Below, one piece after another: positions 15,273 to 23,002 of a DNA stretch of 64,000 nucleotides. Numbering within the stretch: position 1 is the stretch's first letter; every line of letters begins with the position of its first letter. The notes below the pieces were generated by a model. It was given only the letters and a program-made list of their open reading frames with translations. It was not told the DNA's origin and made no database searches. The translations under genes and the position numbers were made by a program. This DNA is from Streptomyces sp. B21-105 (GTDB lineage: Bacteria > Actinomycetota > Actinomycetes > Streptomycetales > Streptomycetaceae), in contig NZ_JARUMJ010000001.1 in NCBI RefSeq assembly GCF_036898465.1, positions 3,100,001 through 3,164,000 of the forward strand, read 5' to 3'.

Positions 15273-16886
15273 AATGTGCTGGAGTGTCTGACGGCAGTAG
15301 TTGACGCTGAGGTTGAAAGGGTGGGGTGACAGGGTTACGGGGGCTCCAGCGTCAGTCCGGTCTCGGCGATGAAGCCGTCGAGTGCATCCGGTCGGCGTTG
15401 GATGCTGCGTAAGCGGTTCTTCACGAGCGGGGCGAGGTCTTCGATCGTGCGGGGCGCGAGGTTGGCCAGGGACTTTTTGAAGCGCTTCGAGGAGGATGCG
15501 GACGCGGTGGCGGTAGAGGCGGGTGTAGATGGGGTCTTGTTCCAGTGCGGTACGGAACTCCGTGTCCGTGGGCCACTGGCGGTGATGGCCCTGCATGGCT
15601 GAGAGCGCCTTGATGATCACCTCGTCCGCGTGCTCGGGCTGTCGGGACGCGGCTGTGACGAGGTCACGGAAGACGTTGTTGTAGTCGCGGCTGCTCAGGT
15701 TGAGGATCGCCCGGCGGACGAGGTAGCTGTCGATCGCCCGGATGGCACGGTGCCGCCGCTCCGCCGGCAGTACGGCGTCGTCGAGGCCGTACAGGAAAAG
15801 GAGCAGGGGCATCGGGGTGGAGGTCTGCATGACCTTCATCCGATAGAGGAAACGGCCCTCGACGCCGTGCAGTGGGTGCTGGTCGATCCGGTCGTAGATC
15901 TCGGCGTACCGCGCTAGTTCGGCGAAGACGTCCTCGCTGCGAGCGCTGGCCGAGTTCAGCCAGTGCTCGAACTCCTTGAACAGGGAGGAAGCGGTGAACT
16001 CGCGCCCTGTGCGCATCGTGAGCCAGTAGGTCAGGGAGACGTCGAGGCGGCTGCGTGTGATGCGGCCGGTCGTCTGCTCGGTGCGCCACTCGTCCTGGTC
16101 GAAGGGAGCCCAATACGCCTTGTAGAGCCGGTCGACGTCCGCTCCGCAGTGTTCGGCGTTGCGAAAGAGCAGGTTCTTGATCAGATCCGCATGTTCCAGG
16201 GGAGTACCGCGGCTGTTGAGCGTTTCGAAGACGACCTGCGCATCGTCGTGCTCCTCCAGGTCGATGATGACCAGACGCAACTGCTCCCGCATCGTCTGTA
16301 CGAGCGTTCCGAGGCGTTCGTGCGGCTCAGGGCATTCCGCCAGCCACGCGTCGATCTCCTGCTGAAAATAGGCGACAGCCCCAGCGAGACGGCCGTCTCC
16401 TCCTTCTCCGAGCATCACGGAGCGGAACTCGTTGCGGTCGGCGTTGGTGGGCCACACTTTGTAGCGATGGTCCGGATGCCGGCCGCTGTCGAACAGGTCC
16501 TCGTCGTTCTCCAGGAACTTGCTCAGCAGTCGCACCGACCTCTCGTGGTCGAGTACCGTCGCCGACAGCCGGGCCGCGAACAGAAACAGCTGAAGTGTCG
16601 TCAGCCGCTGCTGGCCGTCGATGACCTGGCGGGTCTCCAGGTTCGACGATAGGTAGGGCGTCTCGTCGAAGACCACCGCGCCCAGAAAATGCGGCGCCAC
16701 CGTGTCACCGGTCTGCGCGGCCCGTTCGACCCGCTCGACGGTGCGGCGAATGTCCTCCCACAGGGCTGCCCAATTGTCGTCCCTGGTCCATACGTACGGC
16801 CGCTGGAACAAGGGCACCGTGTACCGGATATCCCTGCCGAAGATGCGCCGCAGATCGACGGTGTCCGCTCTCATGGCCCCCCACAT
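15255..16886 (-). CDS. DUF262 / GmrS-like protein with a C-terminal frameshift
   Basis: The start is MWGAMRADTVDLRRIFGR (ATG 16886, or 16874). The DUF262 ParB-like nuclease core is clear: YTVPLFQRPYVW, then ETRQVIDGQQRLTTLQLF (the conserved DGQQR motif) and VFETLNSRGTPLEHADLIKN. The C-terminal helical region includes a YLVRRAILNLSSRDYNNVF helix. After LLEALQK the reading shifts: five A at 15474-15478 instead of four. Deleting one base would give SLANLAPRTIEDLAP ending LTLEPP at 15335, which looks like the genuine family ending. Relatives such as GmrSD restrict modified phage DNA. The gene lies opposite to toxin tip 4 and cuts into its 5' part. Confidence 0.75.
   Translation of the reverse strand: MWGAMRADTVDLRRIFGRDIRYTVPLFQRPYVWTRDDNWAALWEDIRRTVERVERAAQTGDTVAPHFLGAVVFDETPYLSSNLETRQVIDGQQRLTTLQLFLFAARLSATVLDHERSVRLLSKFLENDEDLFDSGRHPDHRYKVWPTNADRNEFRSVMLGEGGDGRLAGAVAYFQQEIDAWLAECPEPHERLGTLVQTMREQLRLVIIDLEEHDDAQVVFETLNSRGTPLEHADLIKNLLFRNAEHCGADVDRLYKAYWAPFDQDEWRTEQTTGRITRSRLDVSLTYWLTMRTGREFTASSLFKEFEHWLNSASARSEDVFAELARYAEIYDRIDQHPLHGVEGRFLYRMKVMQTSTPMPLLLFLYGLDDAVLPAERRHRAIRAIDSYLVRRAILNLSSRDYNNVFRDLVTAASRQPEHADEVIIKALSAMQGHHRQWPTDTEFRTALEQDPIYTRLYRHRVRILLEALQKVPGQPRAPHDRRPRPAREEPLTQHPTPTGCTRRLHRRDRTDAGAPVTLSPHPFNLSVNYCRQTLQHIPEAPP
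15289..15311 (+). repeat. Cassette-boundary repeat, copy 4 (partly degenerate)
   Basis: TGACGGCAGTAGTTGACG matches copy 2, then diverges (CTGAG). Confidence 0.7.
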
Positions 16887-16889
16887 CAC

Positions 16890-17112
16890 GGAGAGTGTTT
16901 TCACATCGTGGTCACCTGACCTGGAGACAGCGCGAGAATTTTCAGAGGAGTTCGGTAGTTCGGGGGCTCTGGTTCTCAGGGTTCCGCGCAGTGCAATCGA
17001 TCCAAGCCGCATGAGAGTTGCCGGACAGCGAGGACTCGAAGAGCTGGAAGTCCTCATTGAGGGTCGCGTCACAGGCTGCCAGGTGAGCTGTGAATGGGGG
17101 CCATTTAGGTGA
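16890..17112 (+). pseudogene. Polymorphic-toxin tip 4, C-terminal remnant (ADP-ribosyltransferase-like)
   Basis: About 72 residues ending in a stop at 17112: SVFTSWSPDLETAREFSEEF, SSGALVLRVPRSAIDPSRM and LEELEVLIEGRVTGCQV. The order FTSW-helix-VLRVP-ExEVL fits the C-terminal half of an ADP-ribosyltransferase-like toxin, with ExE as the catalytic end. The N-terminal half, Hint tail and start are missing; the leftward DUF262 gene occupies that place. Confidence 0.55.
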
Positions 17113-17150
17113 CAGAATCGAAGTAGTCGTGTCCGGGAGAGGGGTTTTGA

Positions 17151-17738
17151 GTGTCTGGAACCAGTGCGGGTGATCTGTTTGCGCGCTATTGCTTGCCTGG
17201 GAACAGGTATAAGAAACTCCTCTCCGGGAGCTTCATGAGGGCTGGCCGTGAGCAGGCTCTTGAGTTTGGTGCGGCCTTGATGGACGACGGTCGGCAGGCG
17301 TCGGCGAGTGAGCTGGAGCAGCTCCTGGGCGGCGACTGGCGGGAGGCTCTTACGGCTTGTTGGCTCATCGGGTTTGCGCAGAGATCTGAATTTCGAGATG
17401 AGCTGCACAGGCTTATCGATGAGGGGGGCGCCAGACGCGCGGAAAAAGGCGTTGCCTTCACGCTGGCTCGGTTCTGTCAATCATCTGATGCGCATACCTT
17501 GAAGCGTCATCTGGAGCGTAGTCTGCGCGAGCTACAAAATCGGGGAAACCAGCCGTGGTGCCTTGGTGCGCTGCTGCATATCGAGAGACGTTTGGGCGTA
17601 CGGCTTTCGCAAGATCTACTTGCGCCCGAAGGGTTGTGGGATCGATGGTCGGCGGCAGGCTTCCTTGAGGCTGCTGATCCTTCCCATTGGGAGAGGGAAG
17701 TGGCAGGCTGGATTGAGCTTGCCGAGAGCCTGGACTGA
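17151..17738 (+). CDS. DUF6000-like candidate immunity protein for toxin tip 4
   Basis: 195 aa from a GTG at 17151. The sequence RYCLPGNRYKKLLSGSFMR, then WREALTACWLIGFAQRSEFR and NQPWCLGALLHIERRLG, agrees with what I remember of the DUF6000 family, helical proteins frequent next to toxin tips. The final GLWDRWSAAGFLEA is also characteristic. It stands alone after the truncated toxin and before the cassette hairpin, so it may be an orphan immunity gene kept for defence against sister cells. Confidence 0.65.
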   Translation: MSGTSAGDLFARYCLPGNRYKKLLSGSFMRAGREQALEFGAALMDDGRQASASELEQLLGGDWREALTACWLIGFAQRSEFRDELHRLIDEGGARRAEKGVAFTLARFCQSSDAHTLKRHLERSLRELQNRGNQPWCLGALLHIERRLGVRLSQDLLAPEGLWDRWSAAGFLEAADPSHWEREVAGWIELAESLD

Positions 17739-17808
17739 TCACTGGCAGGCTATATCTCCACCCACTTCTGAAGGCTTCCTTTGCTGAAGCCGTTCGTGAT
17801 AGCGAAAC

Positions 17809-17841
17809 GAAGCCCCGCCGGGTGCGTCCTGGCGGGGCTTC
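17809..17841 (+). terminator. Hairpin ending cassette 4
   Basis: Perfect 11-bp stem GAAGCCCCGCC / GGCGGGGCTTC, 9 bp before boundary repeat copy 5. Confidence 0.8.
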
Positions 17842-17850
17842 TGCGTGGGG

Positions 17851-17874
17851 TGACGGCAGTAAATGACGGCAACG
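17851..17874 (+). repeat. Cassette-boundary repeat, copy 5
   Basis: TGACGGCAGTAAATGACGGC then AACG, directly abutting the stop of the second integrase remnant, as in copy 2. Confidence 0.85.
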
Positions 17875-18150
17875 TCAGCGGACGATGGCGCAGGGCGGCG
17901 GTTCGTCGTTGTCACCATTGCCCGCGGTGATCGTCGGGCTGCCGAGCGCGGTACTGAGGGTGTCGATGGCCTGGCGCTGGAGTCGGAGTCGGGCGTGGGC
18001 GTAGACGCCGGCGGTGACGCCGATGTGGGCGTGGCCGAGGAGTTCCTTGATGATGACGAGGTCGACCCCTTGTTCCAGGAACAGGGTGGCGGTGGAGTGG
18101 CGGAGGTCGTGGGTGCGCCGTGAGGCGCTGTGGTTCGTGTGGAGGTGAGA
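17875..18150 (-). pseudogene. Integrase catalytic C-terminal remnant
   Basis: Recognisable tyrosine-recombinase end: THDLRHSTATLFLEQGVD carries the HxLR motif, IIKELLGHAHIGVTAGVYAH the LGH and the catalytic Tyr, followed by LQRQAIDTLSTALG and CAIVR-stop. Homology stops upstream of RRTHDLRH, where group II intron-like sequence follows, so the first catalytic Arg and the DNA-binding domains are absent. With 9061-9185 it shows that two related integrases were once next to identical downstream sequences. Confidence 0.78.
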
Positions 18151-18159
18151 GACCTTTGC

Positions 18160-18763
18160 CGCTGATCCCGTCGCAGCGGGGCGGTGGAGCTGAGGGCAGC
18201 CTGATGCGGGTGATGCCGGGGAGGGTGGGAGCAGCCCTGACAAAGCCGGGACAGGCCAGAACTGCCAGATGGCCTGGGTTCGGCGAGCGGGATGGAGAGG
18301 AGTACGCGAGGAACCGATGTGACAGTCCCTTTATGCGACGCCAGCTCGAAACCTGGTGGATCCGGGCCGGAAGCGGCGCGCACCCGCCGAACGTGGCGGG
18401 GAACTTCCGAGGCGGTAGGCATGAGCCGCCAGGGAGGCTGCGAGGAAGGTCTGCGGCGTACTCGCAGCGAGGCCGCGGGGACATAGTCGGGCTCCTACTT
18501 CGTCGAGCGAACCACAGTGAACACGGGAACCGTCCTGGATCCGCCCTGCCGCCCGTGGCCAACGGGATGTGCGGGGTTGGGCGCATCGACCGCCGATCGG
18601 TCTGGGACGGGGCGGAGCCGCCGTAGTACTCCGAGCCGGGGAAAGCCCGCGCACATGGGGAAGGGCGGCAGCGGTATCGAGAAGGGACGGAGACTGCAAT
18701 GCCGGAAGACGCATCGCTGAACAGTGATGCTCCGCGGACCGGATACACGGGCAGACCTGGGCC
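18160..18763 (+). mobile_element. Truncated group II intron (5' ribozyme part and first codons of the intron-encoded protein)
   Basis: The segment GGGGCGGAGCCGCCGTAGTA, followed by CTCCGAGCCGGGGAAAGCCC and then GGGAAGGGCGGCAGC (18610-18676), is the characteristic stretch just upstream of reverse-transcriptase ORFs in bacterial group II introns. ATGCCGGAAGACGCATCGCTG at 18700 would be the start of the maturase (MPEDASLNSDAP), but the reading is lost when the dispersed repeat begins at 18764. The catalytic domains V-VI and the whole reverse transcriptase are missing. The exact 5' end is uncertain. Confidence 0.55.
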
Positions 18764-19110
18764 TGCGTCCAGATTTTCTGTACGAGGTTCAAGGCGGCCC
18801 CCGCCCGTCAGGGCCTGGCCGCCGTCGCCGACAAGCCCCGCCGGCGGGCGAGCAGCCGACGCTCGTGCCGAGTGTCGGCGGGCTGCCGGTCCCGGGCGTG
18901 AGCGGGGCTCAACCTGGCGCTGCCGGGAGCAAGTTGTGGGCGTGAGCACTTGCGCGTCGCACAGCAAGTTGTCGCCGACGACCGTCCTACGGCCGGATCG
19001 CAGGCACAGGGTCGGCCAGGGGGCCGACCCTTCACGTCCGTCGCCGGGCTCACCGAGGGCGGTGGCCGGCGTCGCCTCCGGCAGGGGAGCGAAGCTCCCA
19101 GCGCCCCACC
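18764..19110 (+). repeat. Dispersed ~350-bp repeat, copy 2
   Basis: Same block order as 5040-5400 (GCGTCCAGATTTTCTGTACG, CTGGCCGCCGTCGCCGACAA, GCAAGTTGTCGC, CTACGGCCGGATCG, GCTCACCGAGGGCGGTGG). It truncates the group II intron. No ORF is supported within it. Confidence 0.7.
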
Positions 19111-19522
19111 ATCGGCCGATCCCTCCCTGCCCGGCCCCCGAAACATGCACTCGGCCGTTCGCCGCGCTCCCGGCGCGGCCCACGGACGTGCGTCGAGCCT
19201 TGAGCGACCACCGACTCAGGATCCGTCGACGGCTGGTGACCGAGCTGACCAGAACCTGGCTTCCGGCGCAGCAAGCCGTCCCGGCGGACGCGCTGATGCA
19301 GCAGACCAAGTGCCTGCCCCGTTCGCCGTCCCGGCGTACAGCGCCCCTGCCCGTACCCGACTCCACCCCAGGCAGGCCACCGGCCCAAGATCCCGCCAGC
19401 ACCTACGAGGACCGGCGCACGCACGTTCGGAGATCGGCTCCGTGGGGTGAAGCCCGGTGTCAGCGCGGGGCAGCCCCCGTATGCTGGCCTCGGTAGCCAC
19501 ACCCCGTCCCGTGGAGGTCCCG
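19111..19522. other. No supported gene; leader region of the Phd/PIN module
   Basis: No domain or ribosome-binding site is visible in any frame. The promoter for the toxin-antitoxin pair at 19523 should lie near the right end; GTGGAGG at 19511-19517 is its ribosome-binding site. Confidence 0.4.
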
Positions 19523-19720
19523 ATGAGCACACCCGACGCGGAGTACTCCGGCTACCCACCGCTTCGGCCCCGCGTTTCGGTCGAGGAGCTGCTGGCCGTG
19601 AAGAACACCCAGCCGATCCGGTCCCTGGACGACCTCGCCGCCGACACGTTCGAGTCGGACGAGGAACTGGAGGAGTTCCTGGCCTTCACGTACGCCGAGC
19701 GCCATCGCGACGTCGCCTGA
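19523..19720 (+). CDS. Antitoxin paired with PIN toxin
   Basis: 65 aa from ATG 19523. Acidic C-terminal half (LDDLAADTFESDEELEEFLA) and a short N-terminal strand, of the kind found before PIN toxins in Streptomyces. No DNA-binding motif is obvious. It lies 9 bp before the PIN gene. The acidic tail would wrap the toxin and mask its active site; this is inferred from gene order and size. Confidence 0.7.
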   Translation: MSTPDAEYSGYPPLRPRVSVEELLAVKNTQPIRSLDDLAADTFESDEELEEFLAFTYAERHRDVA

Positions 19721-19729
19721 GCCGCCGCC

Positions 19730-20134
19730 ATGCAACCCGTCATCCTCGACACCGACGTCGCCTCACTGTCCCACAAGCGCAAGCTCACCGGCCCGCTCGC
19801 CACCAGGCTGATCGGCCGCAAGCCGCTGATCACCTTCGTGACCTTCGGCGAACTGACCAAGTGGACCGAGATCCGCCACTGGGGCACCCGCAGCCGCCAG
19901 GAACTCGCCGACTGGCTCTCCGGCATCCCGATCCTGCCCGGCGACGAAGCCGTCGCCGCAACCTGGGGCCGCCTGTCAGCCGCGGGCATCCAGCGCGGAC
20001 GCCCACGCCCGATCAACGACATGTGGATCGCGGCCTGTGCCCTCACCTACGACCTGCCGCTGGCCACGCTCAACCTCAAGGACTACGAGGACTTCCGAGC
20101 CCACCACGGTCTGCGTATCCTCGGCGCGGAGTAG
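19730..20134 (+). CDS. PIN-domain (VapC-like) toxin
   Basis: 134 aa, one PIN domain: D7 in VILDTDVAS, E41 in FVTFGELTKW, D97 in PINDMWIAA and D118 in LNLKDYEDF. These acidic residues make the metal-dependent RNase site of VapC toxins, which cut tRNA or rRNA. The fourth acidic position is shifted relative to the usual T-x-D, so catalysis should be confirmed. It is preceded directly by its antitoxin. Confidence 0.82.
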   Translation: MQPVILDTDVASLSHKRKLTGPLATRLIGRKPLITFVTFGELTKWTEIRHWGTRSRQELADWLSGIPILPGDEAVAATWGRLSAAGIQRGRPRPINDMWIAACALTYDLPLATLNLKDYEDFRAHHGLRILGAE

Positions 20135-20209
20135 CCGCTCGCCGCTGGCGCGTCGGGGCCCAGCTTGCGGCAGGCCCAACGGAACTTCCGCGAGGCGTAC
20201 TCGGCGAGT

Positions 20210-20920
20210 TCAATCAGTCGTTGCAACACTGGGTCGTTGGATTGAGCGTAGCTGCTCTGCAAAGACCTCGGCTGGGGTCTTCCATCCGAGGATCTTGCGG
20301 GGTCGGTTGTTGATTGCCAGGGCGACGGCCGCGAGGTCCTCGGCAGACCACCGGGCCAGGTCGGTGCCCTTGGGGAAGTACTGCCGCAACAGCCCATTGG
20401 TGTTCTCGTTCGTCGGGCGCTGCCAGGGCGAGTGCGGATCGGCGAAGAACACCTTCGTCCCGGTCTCGAGCGCGAACTGGGCGTGATCAGACAGCTCCTT
20501 GCCGCGGTCCCAGGTCAGAGTCTTGCGCAGCTGCTCGGGCAGGCGCGTCATCGACGCCGTCAGGGCGGCGTTCATCGTGGCGGCGCCGTAGCCACCGAGC
20601 GACGGGCCGTTCTTCACGGGTGGTCTCTCGCCCCAGCCCTCCAGCCGCGGAAGGGGGACCAGGATCGTCGAGCGGCTCGACCGCTCTACGAGCGTGCCGA
20701 TCGCAGACCGGCCGGTGCCAATGATCAGATCGCCCTCCCAGTGCCCGGGAACGGCTCCGTCGGCCCGGTATGCCTCGGCGAGCTCGGAATCGGTGACCGG
20801 AGAGGCCCGCCACCGGTAATAGGGCTGGCGGGCCAGATTGAGCACCCGGCACGTCACCGCCACCGGAACCCGGTGAGGGGCAGCGGCGGCGGCCAGCTCG
20901 CGGACGAGCGGGTACATCAT
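20210..20920 (-). CDS. Chimeric transposase: IS3 OrfB N-terminus fused to IS30 C-terminus
   Basis: 236 aa. Residues 1-~55 (MMYPLVRELAAAAAPHRVPV, then CRVLNLARQPYYRWRAS) are the start of an IS3-type OrfB. From DGAVPGHWEGDLIIGTG onward the protein is IS30-type: first catalytic D in EGDLIIG, second in TWDRGKELSDHAQF, and E in PWQRPTNENTNGLLRQYF. The join near 20760 keeps frame. The IS30 N-terminal helix-turn-helix is gone, so DNA recognition would rely on IS3 OrfA. Its ATG overlaps the OrfA stop. Confidence 0.8.
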   Translation of the reverse strand: MMYPLVRELAAAAAPHRVPVAVTCRVLNLARQPYYRWRASPVTDSELAEAYRADGAVPGHWEGDLIIGTGRSAIGTLVERSSRSTILVPLPRLEGWGERPPVKNGPSLGGYGAATMNAALTASMTRLPEQLRKTLTWDRGKELSDHAQFALETGTKVFFADPHSPWQRPTNENTNGLLRQYFPKGTDLARWSAEDLAAVALAINNRPRKILGWKTPAEVFAEQLRSIQRPSVATTD

Positions 20921-21204
20921 TTTGCCGGCAGGTTCGCCTGCGACAGATACGCTGCAGCCCGGCGCAGAACCTCGTTCTCCTGCTCCCGGATGCGCTTGCG
21001 GGCCTCGCGCAGCTCGGCCGACTCACCCGACGCTGTCGCGGGCCTGGCGCCCTCATCGCTGTCCGCACGGCGCAGCCACTTCGACAGAGTGATCGGGTGG
21101 ACGCCGAAGTCGGCGGCGATCTGTTCCAGCGTGACGCCGGGCTCACGGTTGCGCGCGACCCGCACGACGTCCTCGCGGAACTCCTTCGGATACGGCTTGG
21201 GCAC
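20917..21204 (-). CDS. IS3-family transposase OrfA
   Basis: 95 aa, an HTH_Tnp_1 domain: MPKPYPKEFREDVVRVARNR, LEQIAADFGVHPITLSKWLR, then a leucine-zipper-like stretch ELREARKRIREQENEVLRRA. Length and ending are normal for OrfA. It reads into the chimeric OrfB by a 4-bp overlap instead of the usual slippery site. Confidence 0.85.
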   Translation of the reverse strand: MPKPYPKEFREDVVRVARNREPGVTLEQIAADFGVHPITLSKWLRRADSDEGARPATASGESAELREARKRIREQENEVLRRAAAYLSQANLPAK

Positions 21205-21245
21205 TGCAACATCCTTCCAGGCCGCCTCTCAGCAAGCCAGGTCAG

Positions 21246-21494
21246 GTGTCACTCATCCGTGCAGCAGTCCCCAGCAGCGGCGGCGACGGCGACGGCGACG
21301 GCGACGGCGATTGTGTCGAGGTCGCGCTCGACTGGAGCAAGTCCAGCCACAGCAGCGGCTCCAGCGACAACTGCGTCGAGGTCGCCGCCTGTCCCGCGCA
21401 GGTCCACGTCCGTGACTCCAAGGTCGAGGGCGGTCCCGAGCTCACCCTCTCCCCCGCCGCGTGGGCCAGGTTCGTGGCCCACGCGGCGAAGTGA
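21246..21494 (+). CDS. DUF397-domain protein, probably truncated at its 5' end
   Basis: 82 aa. The DUF397 core is complete: ALDWSKSSHSSGSSDNCVEV, HVRDSKVEGGPELTLSPAAW, ARFVAHA. Its N-terminal side holds part of an upstream repeat unit (DCVEVA) preceded by a GGCGAC run coding GDGDGDGD, and the IS3 element lies just before. DUF397 proteins usually accompany a Scr1/XRE regulator, absent here, so the gene is likely an orphan remnant. Confidence 0.7.
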   Translation: MSLIRAAVPSSGGDGDGDGDGDCVEVALDWSKSSHSSGSSDNCVEVAACPAQVHVRDSKVEGGPELTLSPAAWARFVAHAAK

Positions 21495-21513
21495 CCCTAG
21501 GGTCGCGGACCGC

Positions 21514-22164
21514 TCACTTCGCCGGGCACTCCTGCCAGGCCATGTGGTAGACGGTGCTGAGGTCGCCGTCGGTCGAGTCCATCGTCATGAAGCTGACCTT
21601 GCTCGGCGAGGACGAGCCGGCGTTGACGCGGAGTTCGGTGTTGATGTTGAAGTTGCGCTGGACTCCGCAGGGGGCCCAGACCAGTTGGGCCCAGTCGGTG
21701 GTGTCGGTGGCCTGCCAGTTGTCGTTGTAGGAGCCGGAGAAGTTGTGGTTCTTGAACACCGTCTGCGACGACCCCTGGAAGTAGTACGAGGCCCGCTGCA
21801 CGGCGCTCGCGCCGGACTGGAGTGAGGCGTAGCCGCGGTAGTCCGCCTTGGCGATGGCGTACGTGAAGCCCGAGGGGACGTGGACGACCAGGTTGAGCTG
21901 GCAGTTCTTGCGGAAGGCCGTGGGGTTGGAGCCCCCGCCGACCTGGGCGAGGTAGTCGCTGTAGGTCACGGTGAAGGCGGTGTTGTCCTCGGACACGGCG
22001 ACGGCGGCCGTGCCCGCGGGACAGCCGGAGCCGTTCACCGTGGCGACGTCGATGACGATCTTGTCCGGCGGCGGGTTGTCGAACACGGGGGACGAGTTGT
22101 GCGCGGGCACCGCGGCGGTGATCAGCGCGGCGACCGCGCCGCCCAGAAGCAGCCCGTTTGCCAT
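21514..22164 (-). CDS. Secreted DUF4360-like protein
   Basis: 216 aa from the ATG at 22164. MANGLLLGGAVAALITAAVP is a signal peptide, followed by PPPDKIVIDVATVNGSGCPA and the paired Cys of FRKNCQLNLVVHVP, WAPCGVQRN and WQECPAK. These features fit DUF4360, small exported proteins of unknown role common in actinomycetes and fungi. Monocistronic; faces the DUF397 gene. Confidence 0.75.
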   Translation of the reverse strand: MANGLLLGGAVAALITAAVPAHNSSPVFDNPPPDKIVIDVATVNGSGCPAGTAAVAVSEDNTAFTVTYSDYLAQVGGGSNPTAFRKNCQLNLVVHVPSGFTYAIAKADYRGYASLQSGASAVQRASYYFQGSSQTVFKNHNFSGSYNDNWQATDTTDWAQLVWAPCGVQRNFNINTELRVNAGSSSPSKVSFMTMDSTDGDLSTVYHMAWQECPAK

Positions 22165-22444
22165 GGTCACTCTCCTTGGTTCAACGGAACACCTGTGGAG
22201 TTCCTGTGAAGAACTGGGGGGGCGATGGCATCGTAGGGAGGCCAATGAGGCGCGGCCAGGTAGAACTCCGGCCATTCACCCAGTCCCGTTCACACCCCCA
22301 CCGGGATGCCCGAACTCGCCTGGAAACAACGGGAGTTGACCGTTGCGTCCACGGCGGGATCCGGACAGCCCGGGGCCACGGATCTCCGCACCGCTCAGAG
22401 CAGAACCCGGCCCCCGCCCCGGCCCCTGACCCGGACCACCGTGC

Positions 22445-22903
22445 TCACGGGTTCTCCCAGGCCGCCGGTTCCGCCGCCAGCTCCTTCACCGGGGCCGGCA
22501 GCGCGTCGGCGGCGATGTCGGCGATCGTGACGCCCTCCAGGATGCGGCGCACGTTGGCCCGCAGCGCGATCCACAGCGGCAGCAGGGGCTGCGCGGTCCC
22601 CGTGTACGACAGCCCCGTCGGGCGTTCGCCGCGCACGGACACGATCGGGCCGTCCACCGCCCGGATGACGTCCGCGACGGTGATCGCCGCCGGGTCGCGG
22701 GCCAGCCGGTAGCCTCCGCCGCCGCCGCGCCGGCTGTCGACGATGCCGCCGCGCCGCAGGTCGCCGAGGATCCCCTCGAGGAACTTGTGCGGGATGTCCT
22801 GCTCGGCGGCGATCGCCTCCGCCTTCACCGGGTCGCCGCCTTGCCGCACGGCGAGCTCCAGCACCGCCCGCACCGCGTAGTCCGCTCTTGCCGAGATCCT
22901 CAT
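22445..22903 (-). CDS. Rrf2-family transcriptional regulator
   Basis: 152 aa. The winged helix is typical (MRISARADYAVRAVLELAVR, EAIAAEQDIPHKFLEGILGD, LRRGGIVDSRRGGGGGYRLA, and VADVIRAVDGPI). No Fe-S cysteine triplet is present, so it is closer to CymR-like or NsrR-lacking members. The following arabinofuranosidase gene is transcribed toward it, with about 100 bp between. Targets are unknown. A GACCCCGTCCCG direct repeat occurs upstream at about 22944-22988. Confidence 0.82.
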   Translation of the reverse strand: MRISARADYAVRAVLELAVRQGGDPVKAEAIAAEQDIPHKFLEGILGDLRRGGIVDSRRGGGGGYRLARDPAAITVADVIRAVDGPIVSVRGERPTGLSYTGTAQPLLPLWIALRANVRRILEGVTIADIAADALPAPVKELAAEPAAWENP

Positions 22904-23002
22904 GCGTCCATTGTGGGGTCAGCGGCCGGCCGGCCCGCCCGCCGACCCCGTCCCGTCGGTGACCCCGTCCCGCCGCCGACCCCGTCCCGGCAGTGACCGC
23001 GT

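Larger units (their letters stand above)
20205..21240 (-). mobile_element. Composite IS3/IS30 remnant
   Basis: Contains an intact IS3-type OrfA, the first ~55 codons of an IS3-type OrfB, and the C-terminal half of an IS30-family transposase fused in frame. The right side cuts into a DUF397 gene. IS ends could not be defined with certainty. Confidence 0.65.

Noticed and set aside
21280..21312. GGCGAC repeat as a mobile or regulatory repeat
   Set aside because: A short in-frame codon repeat (GDGD) in a DUF397 gene; nothing else supports a function.
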